A stretch of 64,000 nt of DNA from Alphaproteobacteria bacterium (GTDB lineage Bacteria > Pseudomonadota > Alphaproteobacteria > JAUHZC01), in the NCBI GenBank assembly GCA_023898725.1, contig CP060236.1:186001-250000 (forward strand), given 5' to 3'. Positions 43,294-54,219 of this stretch are shown piece by piece (within the stretch, counting starts at the first letter, position 1; each line of letters opens with the position of its first letter). The notes below the pieces were generated by a model. It did no database searches, had not been told where the DNA came from, and was given only the letters and a program-made list of their open reading frames with translations. The position numbers and the translations under genes are program-made.

Positions 43294-46200
43294 GTGTAGT
43301 CATTGCCGCCGTGAGAGCGTTCACATACGCACGCGCATACACAACACGCTCCGCGCACGTGAGATCAGCACTGTTTTCGGGTATCTCTTGATGATCAGGG
43401 GGCTGTAACCCATATCCTTTTGAAAAACAAGCGCCACACGCATTCATGACAAGACAAAGTTCGTGCGAAAAAAGCGTATGCTCGGCAAGGGACGCCGACG
43501 GCTCCGGTATCAGCATGGACACCACCGACCGTAGAGTTTCTGATGCCAAGGCATCTGCAAATTTTTCCGTATCAACAATCTTCCTGCGACAATGCACACC
43601 CATATATATCGTAAGACCCAGAAAAATCATTGCAGCAGGAATATCAGCAATGGCACTTGAAAGACGTAAGTTTTGCATACAAATAGCAAGATCATCATCA
43701 TCAAGACACACGCTCCCTCTTGTGCTTGTGTTAAGCAAATAAACACACGCAATTTGCATCACTGTAGCGTAATGAACGTCCTCCAAAAACTCTGTGTGCA
43801 GAAAATTCTGGTGAAGCACAAACCAGGCACGCACACACCGCAATAAACTTTGTTCAGACTCCCTCATAACAATAGGCAAAAAACCAAGACCCATTGTATT
43901 GATCAGTGTGTTAATAAGTTCCGTTAAGATAATATTCGGGGCCAGGGGATGATTGTCTATTTCAGCAGAATATTTGGTCACCAAAATAGCTGGGAAATAC
44001 TGGTATAAAACTGTTTTAAACGCTTTGTGATCAAAGTCATTTTCAAGTCCATGCATAATCCATAAATTTTTTGCATGCGCCACAACGAGTGAAAGCTCTG
44101 GGCGTGTCATCGAAATCAAGGAATAGTCACGAGATAGTTCCCTACCCGCTTGAATGATCTTTTTTGATTCTAAATACGTAATCAATAACTGAATTCGAGT
44201 TGGGTTCATCTTCACCTCACGCTGCATACGAGACAGGAGAAGATTTTGATTATGATTGTTTTTCAGGACACATGCCACCACATCCTGTGTCATTTTCCGA
44301 AGCAATGCATTGCGTTGAGAAACGCTGATTTTACCGGCTGCTTGCGCATGTCCCAGAAGTATCTTCAGATTGACCTCATAGTCCGAACAATTCACACCTG
44401 CTGAGTTATCAATTGAATCCGTGTTTAAAAGCCCTCCCAGTCGTGAAAACTCAATGCGACCTTGTTGAGTAATGCCAAGATTTGCTCCCTCACCAATAAT
44501 ACGGCACCGCAATGTATTAGCAAAGACACGTACGGCGTTATTCGTGGTATCATTGACTGTGTCAGATGTTTCAAAACTCGCACACACAAACGTTCCAACC
44601 CCACCCAACCACAGAAGATCTACGCGTGCAGATAGAATTGCTCGTATCAAATCATCTGGTTTAATTTCCGTCATAGTCGTTGGAAGATCTAGCAACAATC
44701 GCATTTCCACCGTCACAGGAATGTGCTTTGAATCACGAGAAAAGATACCCCCTCCTTTTGAGAGAGTGTTTGCATTATAATCCTCCCATGAGGATTGTTT
44801 TAAGGAAAACAATCGCGCACGTTCCGCATAGGAACGCTTAAGGTCAGGCTTGGGATCAAGAAAAATATGACGATGATCAAAGGCTGCCACTAAGGCAATC
44901 CGCGGTGAAATCAACATTCCATTGCCAAAAACATCCCCTGACATATCCCCAACACCAACAACGGAAAGAGCATCCGTTTGCTCATCGATCCCCAGTGTTT
45001 TGAGATGGTGTGACACAGAAACCCATGCACCCTTTGCAGTAATACCAAGCTTTTTATGCTCATAGCCATTTTTCCCACCCGAAGCAAAAGCATCGCCAAG
45101 CCAAAAACCCTGCTTGCGGGAAATGTCGTTCGCATAATCTGAAAATGCAGCCGTTCCTTTATCAGCAGCAATAACAAGGTAAGGATCTGGATCATCAAAG
45201 CACACAATACCATGGGGATGGACTATTTTTTTATCCACACTGTTATCTGTAATATCAATAAGTGCCCGCACAAAAGATTTATAGCAACAAACACCATGGG
45301 TCTTATACATATCCGGTCGTGCAAAATCAGACCTTCCTGCACGTACGTAAAATACACCCTTTGCCCCAACGGGCACAATAACAGCATTCTTTACCATCTG
45401 CGCTTTAAAGAGACCATAGACTTCTGTGCGATAGTCCTCACCGCGGTCAGACCAACGAATCCCTCCGCGTGACACTTTGCCTCCTCGCACGTGGACTCCT
45501 TCAAAACTGTTGGAATAAACAAAAATCTCACAAAAAGGAGGCGGTGTTTGAAGAAATGGCAGTTTCTCACTGCTGATCTTAAGGGCAATATGCTCCCCCG
45601 CAGATTTCTGATAGAAATCTCTGTAGAAATTCGTTCGTACGGTAGCCCAAACAACCAAGACTAATCCACGTAACCATTGCTCAGCCTCAGAGTCTCTCAT
45701 GCCATCAAGATCTACGAGAATTTCTTCAAAAATCAGACGACCGATCGTACGACGATCTGCCAAGGTGTGTGCCAACGTACTATCATGGTGTGCCTTAAAA
45801 AGATCGAGAATACGCCCCATTATTGATCCGTGGCAGGTGATAATGCGCGCTAAACTTTCGGGTGCATAGGCAAAACCAAGCTGTTTCATGTACTGCAAAA
45901 AACATGTGACTAAAAAGCATTCGCGCCACGTCACGTTCAAACGTAACAAAGCAAGGTTTGCAACACTATCGCCCAACTGTCCAGACCATCGTCGTTCCAA
46001 AGCATCCGTTAAGTTACGAGCAGTAACTTCTCCAACGGCACATGTGTCAGACGCGCAGCTTGCATAAAGGTCGTGTATCCATAAATCAACACCTGCGATT
46101 GTTTCAATTCTATAAACACTCTCACGCGACACTTCCAAACCAAAATTCACAAGATTTGATACAATTTTTGTCAACAAGAGTCCTTCGTGAAGGGTATACA

Positions 46201-47695
46201 CCTTGATGCCCCACACACGCTTATCACGCCTCCATATTCTTACACGGCACCTTTTTTCTCCCGCATTCATCCCCAACACGTAATCCAAATCCAAAACCCC
46301 TTCGGCTGGGCTATTGTTCACTTGATATGTCGTAGGATACCCCCGAGGCAAAATCCGTTGATAGTCAGCTTTGTTATGAGGATTAGCTTGCAACAAAAGT
46401 AATATCTTGTCCTGCCATCGTGTGAGAAAATCCATAATCTCTGGCTGAATATCCCTACGTGCAAGATCGTTGGTGTATACACGATAATGAGCAAAGGCAA
46501 GCGCATAGCTATATACTGCCGCATTTACCAGTTCTGTGCGCCGTGATAACTTCTGCGCAAGATACGCTGATAGCGCCTCAAACAAAGTGGTATCAAAATT
46601 GGGACCAGGGATAAGTATCACAATATTTGTATAACGTTTGAAAGGATCCTGGGTGACAATCACGCCAAAGTTATGGTTCGTTTTCGCTTCAAGAATACCC
46701 TGACCTATATGCATGAGGGTTGTGATATCACTTTGAAAAATTTCGTCACGAGGAAAACTGTCATACATATGATGGAGCCATTTTCCATCATGCCAACCCT
46801 CTCCAAGACCAAGTCGTGTTATGACACGCGAAATATTATCAGAAATATAGGGAATATAACGCGTCCCGACGGTATAGGCTTCCGAGGTATATAAACCAAC
46901 AATCACTAAATATTCGCAAGGCTGGTCTTGGTTTTTCACCAGCGGGACAAAAATAAGATCCATAGGCAAAAACCGATGGACGGGAGACTTACATGACGAC
47001 TTAGCAAAAACTATTTCTTTTTGGCTGATCAAAACATCAGACCGTTTTTTTTGACTAACCCCCTTTAATAAAGACTGCAGGGTGTATCCACCAGACGCCA
47101 AGAGACCACACGCATCTTTCCCCTGTGTGGCACGTTTATCGGTAAAAGCACACCCGAAAAAACTAAAGTGTCCATTAAGGAGCCATCCAAGATATCTCTT
47201 GCCATGCGAATGGATCGGTACGCTATCATTAATGAGGGTGGTTACGTGTGCCAAACTGCTGTTAATTTCATGCAAAAGAATAAGGCGCTCTTTCAAAATC
47301 GATACAAATGCATCAAACGCAAATTCCTGAGGAAAAACAAAAACAGCCAAAACCTCCGTTGTAAAAGTCTTTCTATCCGCTGTTGCGTTGTAAGAAATGG
47401 CGTAAACGTCACTTTCTTTCCCTGTGCGCGGCACACAAAAACGCGCATAAGAAAACACGCACGGCGTTATTTTTCGTTCCTCCAGAACTACATGCATTGT
47501 GCTAATAAGAAGCGCAGACTCCTGTGCCATAAGTATAATACGGGTGTCATGAGGCGTGTTTTGTACGCAAACACGAAAACCCCAGCGATTGCATAACTGA
47601 GTTGCTAATCTATTAATTTCATCCAGAATGTCTTCATCAATATACGGACCCAAAGAAGGCATATCCGCTAATAATTCTTTGTTAAAAACATTCAT
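43283..47695 (-). CDS. gdh: Large NAD-dependent glutamate dehydrogenase
   Basis: 1470 residues, somewhat shorter than the usual ~1,600 of the 180-kDa class. It deaminates glutamate to 2-oxoglutarate with NAD+, feeding the TCA cycle. The catalytic centre lies in the middle: GGKVSRGGIRWSDRGEDYRTEVYGL, KNAVIVPVGAKGVF (Lys), then the NAD-binding region GVGDMSGDVFGNGML, LLWLGGVGTFV and IIGEGANLGITQQGRIEFS. Long N- and C-terminal helical regions are as in the family; the shortening is at the N-terminal side. With ald and the 2-oxoglutarate dehydrogenase genes downstream, it suggests that host-derived amino acids are an energy source. Confidence 0.95.
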   Translation of the reverse strand: MNVFNKELLADMPSLGPYIDEDILDEINRLATQLCNRWGFRVCVQNTPHDTRIILMAQESALLISTMHVVLEERKITPCVFSYARFCVPRTGKESDVYAISYNATADRKTFTTEVLAVFVFPQEFAFDAFVSILKERLILLHEINSSLAHVTTLINDSVPIHSHGKRYLGWLLNGHFSFFGCAFTDKRATQGKDACGLLASGGYTLQSLLKGVSQKKRSDVLISQKEIVFAKSSCKSPVHRFLPMDLIFVPLVKNQDQPCEYLVIVGLYTSEAYTVGTRYIPYISDNISRVITRLGLGEGWHDGKWLHHMYDSFPRDEIFQSDITTLMHIGQGILEAKTNHNFGVIVTQDPFKRYTNIVILIPGPNFDTTLFEALSAYLAQKLSRRTELVNAAVYSYALAFAHYRVYTNDLARRDIQPEIMDFLTRWQDKILLLLQANPHNKADYQRILPRGYPTTYQVNNSPAEGVLDLDYVLGMNAGEKRCRVRIWRRDKRVWGIKVYTLHEGLLLTKIVSNLVNFGLEVSRESVYRIETIAGVDLWIHDLYASCASDTCAVGEVTARNLTDALERRWSGQLGDSVANLALLRLNVTWRECFLVTCFLQYMKQLGFAYAPESLARIITCHGSIMGRILDLFKAHHDSTLAHTLADRRTIGRLIFEEILVDLDGMRDSEAEQWLRGLVLVVWATVRTNFYRDFYQKSAGEHIALKISSEKLPFLQTPPPFCEIFVYSNSFEGVHVRGGKVSRGGIRWSDRGEDYRTEVYGLFKAQMVKNAVIVPVGAKGVFYVRAGRSDFARPDMYKTHGVCCYKSFVRALIDITDNSVDKKIVHPHGIVCFDDPDPYLVIAADKGTAAFSDYANDISRKQGFWLGDAFASGGKNGYEHKKLGITAKGAWVSVSHHLKTLGIDEQTDALSVVGVGDMSGDVFGNGMLISPRIALVAAFDHRHIFLDPKPDLKRSYAERARLFSLKQSSWEDYNANTLSKGGGIFSRDSKHIPVTVEMRLLLDLPTTMTEIKPDDLIRAILSARVDLLWLGGVGTFVCASFETSDTVNDTTNNAVRVFANTLRCRIIGEGANLGITQQGRIEFSRLGGLLNTDSIDNSAGVNCSDYEVNLKILLGHAQAAGKISVSQRNALLRKMTQDVVACVLKNNHNQNLLLSRMQREVKMNPTRIQLLITYLESKKIIQAGRELSRDYSLISMTRPELSLVVAHAKNLWIMHGLENDFDHKAFKTVLYQYFPAILVTKYSAEIDNHPLAPNIILTELINTLINTMGLGFLPIVMRESEQSLLRCVRAWFVLHQNFLHTEFLEDVHYATVMQIACVYLLNTSTRGSVCLDDDDLAICMQNLRLSSAIADIPAAMIFLGLTIYMGVHCRRKIVDTEKFADALASETLRSVVSMLIPEPSASLAEHTLFSHELCLVMNACGACFSKGYGLQPPDHQEIPENSADLTCAERVVYARAYVNALTAAMTTPID

Positions 47696-47867
47696 TCCGT
47701 AAACTGAGAAAAAACACCCTATTTTCTTATGCTAGCACATGAATGTTTAAATATTGTTTATATATTTTCACAAATTCATAAACATAATTAAAAATAAAAG
47801 TAATAATAAATTTAATATTAATAAGTAATGAGTATATTTTTTATATTTATTAAACTGTGAAACAATC

Positions 47868-48569
47868 ATGAAAAAAACAAACAAAAACTCAGTGCTTTTT
47901 CCATCAGCAATGAGCATCCTTTTTATTACCTCAATCGCGGCAAGTAACGACAACGTAACAGCCATAACCGATATCGTTCTTGAGCCCTCTTCTCCTGCTG
48001 TGCCTGCACACATAGAACCTGTTTCTGTTGGGTGTTGGGGCTCATTCATGCGTTGCCTCGGGCGCACAGCAGATGTCATCGAAGATGGCGCCATTCAGAT
48101 AGAACGCCTTTCTGCGCAAGTATCCCGCATATCTCAAATCACAGGGAGTGCAGCAGATGTTATCGGCATTCAAATAGATACATTCTTAGCCTTGGCTCCT
48201 GAGGGATCTCTGAGTGCCGAAGCACGAACAAATATTTTAAAAACCCGTCAAGCAATGCAGAATATACACGATTACAGCGCCATTGTATCAGGGCATGCAG
48301 CTACTACTGAAGAAGCATTAGCAGGGATTCGCACAGGAGGAATAACTTTTGAGACTGCCCTTCGAACGGCACGATTGGTACGCACTGCATTACCATCAAC
48401 CGAAGATACCCGCGAAGCACGCGCTGCCCTTGATATGATTTTTGCCACAGCAAAGGCTGCTAAGGACGCACACGCGAAAAATGTGGGTAAAATCCCCAAT
48501 AGTGTCACAGAACTCTCTCTTCCTGTGGACAAGAACGCAGATGAAAACCCAAATCCTTATATCGTGTAA
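47868..48569 (+). CDS. Hypothetical exported helical protein
   Basis: 233 residues. The N-terminus is basic (MKKTNKNS) followed by a signal peptide (FPSAMSILFITSIAAS). The mature part is mostly helical, Ala-rich and rather repetitive (GSAADVIGIQIDTFLAL, EEALAGIRTGGITFETAL, AAKDAHAKN). I recognise no domain. It stands alone between divergent gdh and trxA, and a hairpin follows. It could be a small secreted effector or an envelope protein. Confidence 0.5.
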   Translation: MKKTNKNSVLFPSAMSILFITSIAASNDNVTAITDIVLEPSSPAVPAHIEPVSVGCWGSFMRCLGRTADVIEDGAIQIERLSAQVSRISQITGSAADVIGIQIDTFLALAPEGSLSAEARTNILKTRQAMQNIHDYSAIVSGHAATTEEALAGIRTGGITFETALRTARLVRTALPSTEDTREARAALDMIFATAKAAKDAHAKNVGKIPNSVTELSLPVDKNADENPNPYIV

Positions 48570-48605
48570 ACACAAAACTATTCATCTATAATCTTCTTTT
48601 GTGAG

Positions 48606-48627
48606 GCTCGGGATGCATTTCCCGAGC
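48606..48627 (+). terminator. Hairpin downstream of the exported helical protein
   Basis: GCTCGGGA paired with TCCCGAGC around a 6-base loop, 37 bases after the stop of the hypothetical gene. Only two T follow the stem, so termination would be weak or factor-assisted. Confidence 0.45.
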
Positions 48628-48726
48628 TTCATACAGGAGAACATAAATATATTTGCAAAATCCTCTTTCACTGCCTAGAGTAATAGCGTTATATTGCAGA
48701 TCCATAATCAAGAAAAAGGATACACC

Positions 48727-49062
48727 ATGTCAGGAAAGCACACGATTGCAGCCACAGATGCAACACTTGATCAGGAAATTGCACTATCATCAGTTCCTGT
48801 TCTGATTGATTTTTGGGCCCCCTGGTGCGGCCCTTGCAAAATGTTGAGTCCGATTCTGGAGGAACTGGCTAGCGAAATGCTTGATGCCGTAAAAATCGTC
48901 ACAGTCGACGTTGAAAAAAATCCCGAAGCCGCCACAAAATACACCATTGCCAGCATCCCAACACTTTTGTTACTCAAAAACGGAAAAGTATTAAGCACAA
49001 AAACGGGGTTCTCACCCAAACCAACCCTCATGGCATGGATCACCGAACACACCCAAAAATAG
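48727..49062 (+). CDS. trxA: Thioredoxin
   Basis: 111 residues from the ATG at 48727 after AAGGA. It has the active site WCGPC (Cys34 and Cys37, in FWAPWCGPCKML), the cis-proline segment SIPTLLLLKNGK, and the standard fold length. No signal peptide, so it is the cytoplasmic disulfide reductase. It ends 14 bases before the pepP start, so co-transcription is likely. Confidence 0.95.
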   Translation: MSGKHTIAATDATLDQEIALSSVPVLIDFWAPWCGPCKMLSPILEELASEMLDAVKIVTVDVEKNPEAATKYTIASIPTLLLLKNGKVLSTKTGFSPKPTLMAWITEHTQK

Positions 49063-49076
49063 AGAAGAATACGCAA

Positions 49077-50798
49077 ATGCTTCCCCTTGTCCGCGCTGCA
49101 GAGAAGGTAAAAAAATCCCACCTGGGAGCCTTTGTGACATTTCGCACGGACCACCACCTTAACGAGTACTTACCTCCCGCCGCAGAACACCTAGCATGGC
49201 TCACAGGATTTACAGGAAGCGCAGGCCTTCTTATCATAACCCCTGAAAAAACAGGGTTATTTGTAGATGGCCGATACGCAACACAAGCGCCCCAACAAGT
49301 CCATCCGGGTGTTTGCGTTCACTCATGGAATTGGAAAGAAATTAAAACATTCCTTCATGAGCACGTTCCACACGCGATCCCCATCGGTATCGACGCTGAC
49401 CATCTTTGTGCAGAAAGTGCCTGCATGTGGCGTGAAACGCTGAGCAGTAGAAACCCTCTATCCTTTATATCCGGTTTTATTGATGAAATATGGGATGCAC
49501 GCCCCCCTTGGCCTTGCACACCCTTTGTTGATTTAGATGAATCATTTTCTGGCGCCGCAACAGCAACAAAACTAGCCAAGCTGCAACAAATTATCCATAA
49601 GAAAAATGCAGACGCACTGGTAGTTTCAAACCTGTGTGCCTTAGCATGGCTTTTGAATATCCGCGGGTCTGACCTTGAGCACACACCGGTTAGTTACGCC
49701 TATGCTTTTGTGCCAGCCACCGGTAATCCTGTTTTATTTACACGAAGCCCCTACACAGGAAAGGCACCCGTTGATAAAAAAGACTACGACAGCTTTGTTC
49801 CCTATATGGGAACCCTGCAGGGCCTTCGACTCTTACTTGATCCGTGCGAAACAACCGAGGCACTGTGGCAATACCTTCATAAGGCCCACGACGTAATCCC
49901 CACCCCCAATCCGGTAGTCCCTTGGAAGGCACAAAAAAACACAACGGAAATCCAAGGATTTCGAGACTGTCACATCCAGGACTCCCTTGCCTTGTGCGAA
50001 ACGTTTGCATGGATACATGACACCCATACCCACAAACGTCCTTTGTCAGAAATAAGCATTGAGGCGTTCATGAATGAACACCGCCGCCAAAAGCTATACA
50101 ATCGTGGGCTCAGCTTTGACCCAATTGTGGGCTGGAATGCTAACGGTGCCATTATTCATTATCGCGCAACACCCCATACAAACGCTGGCATTTCCGGAAA
50201 TGGGCTTCTGCTGATTGATTCGGGCGGACAGTACAAGAATGGTACAACAGATGTAACACGCACCTTAGCCTTAGGCTGTCCCACTCCTGATCAGATTTCC
50301 GATTATACACACGTGCTCAAGGGGATGATCCACCTCAGCCAAGCCCATGTTGATGAGGGAACATCCGGTATGGCACTTGATACACTTGCACGTACACCTA
50401 TCATCCACTACGGACAAAACTATGCTCACGGAACGGGTCACGGTGTTGGTCATAGCCTCAGTGTGCACGAGGGGCCTTTTCATATTTCCCCACGCGCCAC
50501 AGACGTTGGACTCAAGCCTGGCATGGTCCTATCCAATGAGCCTGGTATTTATCACCCCGGAAAGTATGGCATTCGTATTGAAAACCTTATGGTCGCTCTT
50601 CGAGGAACAGACGACTATATAGTATTTGAAACCCTCACACAGGTTCCTCTTGATCGCACATTAATTGACAAGAACATACTGACCCCTGAAGAAATCGCCT
50701 GGGTTAACGCTTATCACGCCGGAATCATCTCTCGCATCCAGGAGCATCTTACACCGAGGGGACGTTCCTGGTTAACACAAGCATGTGCGATACTCTAA
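49077..50798 (+). CDS. pepP: Xaa-Pro aminopeptidase (M24B)
   Basis: 573 residues from the ATG at 49077 after GAGAAG; a longer frame into trxA is unlikely. It removes the first residue when the second is proline. There are two creatinase-like N-terminal domains (GFTGSAGLLIITPEKTGLFVDGRY is typical), then the pita-bread catalytic domain with metal ligands in LLIDSGGQYKNGTTDVTRT (two Asp), THGVGHSL (His), LSNEPGIYHPGKYGIRIEN (Glu) and the last Glu in the same block. The three-domain architecture resembles cytosolic aminopeptidase P1. It should help recycle peptides taken from the host. Confidence 0.93.
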   Translation: MLPLVRAAEKVKKSHLGAFVTFRTDHHLNEYLPPAAEHLAWLTGFTGSAGLLIITPEKTGLFVDGRYATQAPQQVHPGVCVHSWNWKEIKTFLHEHVPHAIPIGIDADHLCAESACMWRETLSSRNPLSFISGFIDEIWDARPPWPCTPFVDLDESFSGAATATKLAKLQQIIHKKNADALVVSNLCALAWLLNIRGSDLEHTPVSYAYAFVPATGNPVLFTRSPYTGKAPVDKKDYDSFVPYMGTLQGLRLLLDPCETTEALWQYLHKAHDVIPTPNPVVPWKAQKNTTEIQGFRDCHIQDSLALCETFAWIHDTHTHKRPLSEISIEAFMNEHRRQKLYNRGLSFDPIVGWNANGAIIHYRATPHTNAGISGNGLLLIDSGGQYKNGTTDVTRTLALGCPTPDQISDYTHVLKGMIHLSQAHVDEGTSGMALDTLARTPIIHYGQNYAHGTGHGVGHSLSVHEGPFHISPRATDVGLKPGMVLSNEPGIYHPGKYGIRIENLMVALRGTDDYIVFETLTQVPLDRTLIDKNILTPEEIAWVNAYHAGIISRIQEHLTPRGRSWLTQACAIL

Positions 50799-50831
50799 AA
50801 CCAGGGTTCACTTGCGCCCCCATCATCCTCG

Positions 50832-53800
50832 TTACGCTTTTTTCTTTTGCCACGCAGCAAGATTAGGCCGGGATTTCATATCCAATTGTAGTGGAGGCTT
50901 CTTTTTAAGTTCCTTAAGAGCCTCAGAAATTCCACGATCAAGCTGTGGATCTTTGCCTAATGCAAAATCCTGTGGTGTGATCTCTACTTCAATATCCGGA
51001 TCAACCCCATAATTTTCAACACTCCAGCCCAAGTCTTTAAACCAAAAAGAATACTCTGGTTGTGTCGTCATTCCACGATCTGCAAGACCGTGACTAGGGC
51101 TAATGCCAATCACCCCTCCCCACGTACGCTTGCCGATCAAGGGACCTAGATCTAACATTTTGAAGCAATGGGAAAAAATATCACCATCAGAGCCTGCGTA
51201 TTCATTAGTTAGCGCTACCATGGCTCCTGACGGGGAATCAGCAGGATAGGTCATAACTCCACTCCAGCGACTCATGTCGTAACCCAGACGCTGGCGCATC
51301 AATTTTTCGAGCAACAAGGGAGAAACAGACCCCCCGCCATTAAAACGAACATCGATAATTAAAGCATCACGCGCGCACTCCTTCAGATATCCTCTGTGAA
51401 ACTCCCCGAATCCCTCTTTCCCCATGTCAGGAATATGTACGTATCCCACCTTACCTTTGGTTGCTTTATGCACATAGGAACGGTTCGCATCCACCCAGGC
51501 ACGGTAGCGGAGTGACGTTTCACTTGGCAGTGGCTTAACGGAAACATACCGAGTCTTCTTCTGACCTTTTGGTAGGACAGTTATGCGCACCTCATGGCCT
51601 GCCTGGTATAGCAAAACTTGACGAGGAGATACTTTTTCAGATAAGGAAATGCCATTAATCTCCGTTATTACATCTCCCTCGTTCATACGCACACCCGGGT
51701 GAATAAGCGGTGAGCTCGATGCCAACTTTCCCACATTTCCTGTATAAATTTTGGTGATACGGTAGCCCTTAGCCTTGGGGTCATAAACAAAGTCTGCGCC
51801 AATTTTCCCCACACGCAGTTTGGGGGTCGGCTGCTCATCCCCACCCATCACATAGGCGTGAGAAGTTCCCAGCTCACCCTGGACCTCCCAAAGCAAATCT
51901 GTTAAGTCAGCGCGGGACCCTAGCCTTGCTACAAGAGGCTGATAGCGGGTATACACATCCATCCAATCGATTTTCGACATGTCTTCAACCCAGAAATTAT
52001 CACGCTGTAGTCGCCATGTTTCATCAAAGATTTGCTGCCACTCCACCCGAGGATCAATACGTATCTTCAGGCGTTCCATATCAATCCATCCGGATTTTTT
52101 TGACGGACTATCATCAGAATCATCTGGTTTTTCGCCTGCCTTACACACCCGAAGACTACCCTCATGATCTGCATACATAAACCACTGATGGTTCAGCGAT
52201 AGCTTTTCATCAACAACCTGCGAAATAAGTGTTTCCGTTTTTTTGGATTCGTAATCAAAAACCTTCAAAATCTGTCCCTTGGAACGCGATGCGTTCCCGG
52301 GCATGTGGCCCAAGATTACCTTGCCAGGTACACCCATCACCAAGGAATAGACACCAGCAGGGACAGGAAACTCAAGAACGCGGGTCTCAATTCCCTCAAA
52401 GTCGATTCCCAAGGATTTCTGGGGTTTTTCTTCATCCTCGTGCGTAGCATCAGGGGCTTCTTTTTTCTTTTTCTTCCCTTCACCTGCCTGAGGTTCGCTA
52501 GCAAGCTCTTCTGGTCTATCAACGAAAGGATTCTCTCCGTCTGCCTGCAAGACAATGGCATAAGGCTTTGATCCACGAGGAAAATGCATATCAAAGTGCA
52601 AAGTATCCCACACGGGTTGGAACTCCCCATAGCGAATAAAGTAAAGATACTTACCGTCCGGATCAAAGGACGGATATCCATCACGCAGCACAGGCGTTGT
52701 AACCTGATGGGCTTTCTTTTTCTTGATATCCCAAACCATTATCGCCGTCGTGTTTTCACTCAAGCACTTGCCGTACGATATCCATGCACCATCAGCGGAC
52801 CAACACACGCCCGCAACTCCCCCAAATGCACTGCGATCAATGAGTGTAATCTTCCAACCCTTGATCTCCACAAGCAAAAGTTCGTGGCGATGGTTGACAA
52901 CCAACACCTGATCCTTTTTCCCAGAAGGTAAAAGATCCACCACACGACCCAGTTTACCACTCGATGGATGAGGAGCATTGACACCTCTTTCTTTTTCAGA
53001 GGCTCTTTCTGCGGGGGACATGGCTATCCTTACAAGAGTTGTGGCGTCGTATATACCTAAGCGCTCTTCGCCATCGGCATCATTGACAGCAATCAAGCGC
53101 TTGCCATCATGCAACCACCGTGCCAAACGAAAACGTCCTGTGCTGGCCGGATCAATCACATATGTAGCTCCTTCGTGGGTTCCCATATGCAAAGCTTTAC
53201 CCCGCGAGGTCACTGCCACATGACGACCTGACGGGTGTAGATCAAAATCTTGTAGGTAGTCCTCAGGATCAACATAACGCGATGCCGCTAACGGACGATC
53301 TGACTGGAAGGGAACATCAATCTTCCCCCCCGCACCTGTCTTAGCATCAATGCGATAAAGGCTACCACCTGATGAGTACACAAGGCTCTCGCCATCTGTG
53401 GATAAATGACGAACGTAATAGTCTTTATGATCTGTTAGACGCTGCAAATCTTTCCCGGCACTATTGATGGAGTACACATTCCCCATTCCCTCGTGATCAC
53501 TAATAAAATATACCCGAGAATCCACCCACACTGGACGCGAACAATCGGCAGGAGGAAGATCGACCAACACAAAGTTTCCCTTACCCGAAGAGTCAATCCA
53601 AATTTGACCTGCCGTGCCCCCGCGATAGCGCTTCCAATACGCATACTCCCGATAGCCGTGGCGCTGCATAGCGCACATCCCTGTCTTACTATAACTTAAA
53701 AATTGGGCGCTACGAGAAAAAGGAAGATCACCAATCTGGCTTGTTTCGATGTCCACCGTATGAATAGCATAATAGCGCGTAATAGCCTGAAAAGCTGATG

Positions 53801-54110
53801 TGCGGAAAAGAACTGTTTTGTCATCACGCCACCCCACAACCGTTGCGTTTTCATCCACGTAAGTGAGGCGCGTTGACAACCCTGTTGCCATACACATGAT
53901 ATAAACTTCTTCTGAACCCTCATGCATTCCTGAAAACGCTAAAAATTTTCCATTGGGTGAGAATACAGCATTGCGATCAACACCCGCTTGGGTTGTTAGT
54001 CGTCGCGGGATTGTTTGTGTGGAGAAGTCATAGGCCCACAAATCATCCTCAGCGGTGAAGATAAGGATATTTTTGTGCATTGTGGGATAGCGATAGTAAC
54101 CTGATGTCAT
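50832..54110 (-). CDS. Tricorn protease homologue (S41 family)
   Basis: 1092 residues. An N-terminal six-bladed propeller (TAEDDLWAYDF, FSPNGKFLAFSG) is followed by a second propeller (about 330-680). An acidic/Lys-rich insert at about 545-570 is unusual. Then come a C1 domain with GELGTSHAYVMGGD (catalytic His), a PDZ domain (about 790-860, containing EGDVITEINGISL) and C2 with the serine in NEYAGSDGDIFSHCFK and a final EVEITPQDFALGKDPQLD. In archaea Tricorn degrades oligopeptides from the proteasome into short products. Without an obvious signal peptide it is probably cytosolic here. Neighbouring pepP supports a peptide catabolism role. Confidence 0.9.
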   Translation of the reverse strand: MTSGYYRYPTMHKNILIFTAEDDLWAYDFSTQTIPRRLTTQAGVDRNAVFSPNGKFLAFSGMHEGSEEVYIMCMATGLSTRLTYVDENATVVGWRDDKTVLFRTSAFQAITRYYAIHTVDIETSQIGDLPFSRSAQFLSYSKTGMCAMQRHGYREYAYWKRYRGGTAGQIWIDSSGKGNFVLVDLPPADCSRPVWVDSRVYFISDHEGMGNVYSINSAGKDLQRLTDHKDYYVRHLSTDGESLVYSSGGSLYRIDAKTGAGGKIDVPFQSDRPLAASRYVDPEDYLQDFDLHPSGRHVAVTSRGKALHMGTHEGATYVIDPASTGRFRLARWLHDGKRLIAVNDADGEERLGIYDATTLVRIAMSPAERASEKERGVNAPHPSSGKLGRVVDLLPSGKKDQVLVVNHRHELLLVEIKGWKITLIDRSAFGGVAGVCWSADGAWISYGKCLSENTTAIMVWDIKKKKAHQVTTPVLRDGYPSFDPDGKYLYFIRYGEFQPVWDTLHFDMHFPRGSKPYAIVLQADGENPFVDRPEELASEPQAGEGKKKKKEAPDATHEDEEKPQKSLGIDFEGIETRVLEFPVPAGVYSLVMGVPGKVILGHMPGNASRSKGQILKVFDYESKKTETLISQVVDEKLSLNHQWFMYADHEGSLRVCKAGEKPDDSDDSPSKKSGWIDMERLKIRIDPRVEWQQIFDETWRLQRDNFWVEDMSKIDWMDVYTRYQPLVARLGSRADLTDLLWEVQGELGTSHAYVMGGDEQPTPKLRVGKIGADFVYDPKAKGYRITKIYTGNVGKLASSSPLIHPGVRMNEGDVITEINGISLSEKVSPRQVLLYQAGHEVRITVLPKGQKKTRYVSVKPLPSETSLRYRAWVDANRSYVHKATKGKVGYVHIPDMGKEGFGEFHRGYLKECARDALIIDVRFNGGGSVSPLLLEKLMRQRLGYDMSRWSGVMTYPADSPSGAMVALTNEYAGSDGDIFSHCFKMLDLGPLIGKRTWGGVIGISPSHGLADRGMTTQPEYSFWFKDLGWSVENYGVDPDIEVEITPQDFALGKDPQLDRGISEALKELKKKPPLQLDMKSRPNLAAWQKKKA

Positions 54111-54219
54111 GAATTTTTAGAGAGAATTTTACCTACTAATAGCAGATTTGGCCTAGGCCGCTAAGGGTTTTTCGTATAATTTTATCACTAGGGAGACTAT
54201 GAAAGAGTTCTGAGCCACT

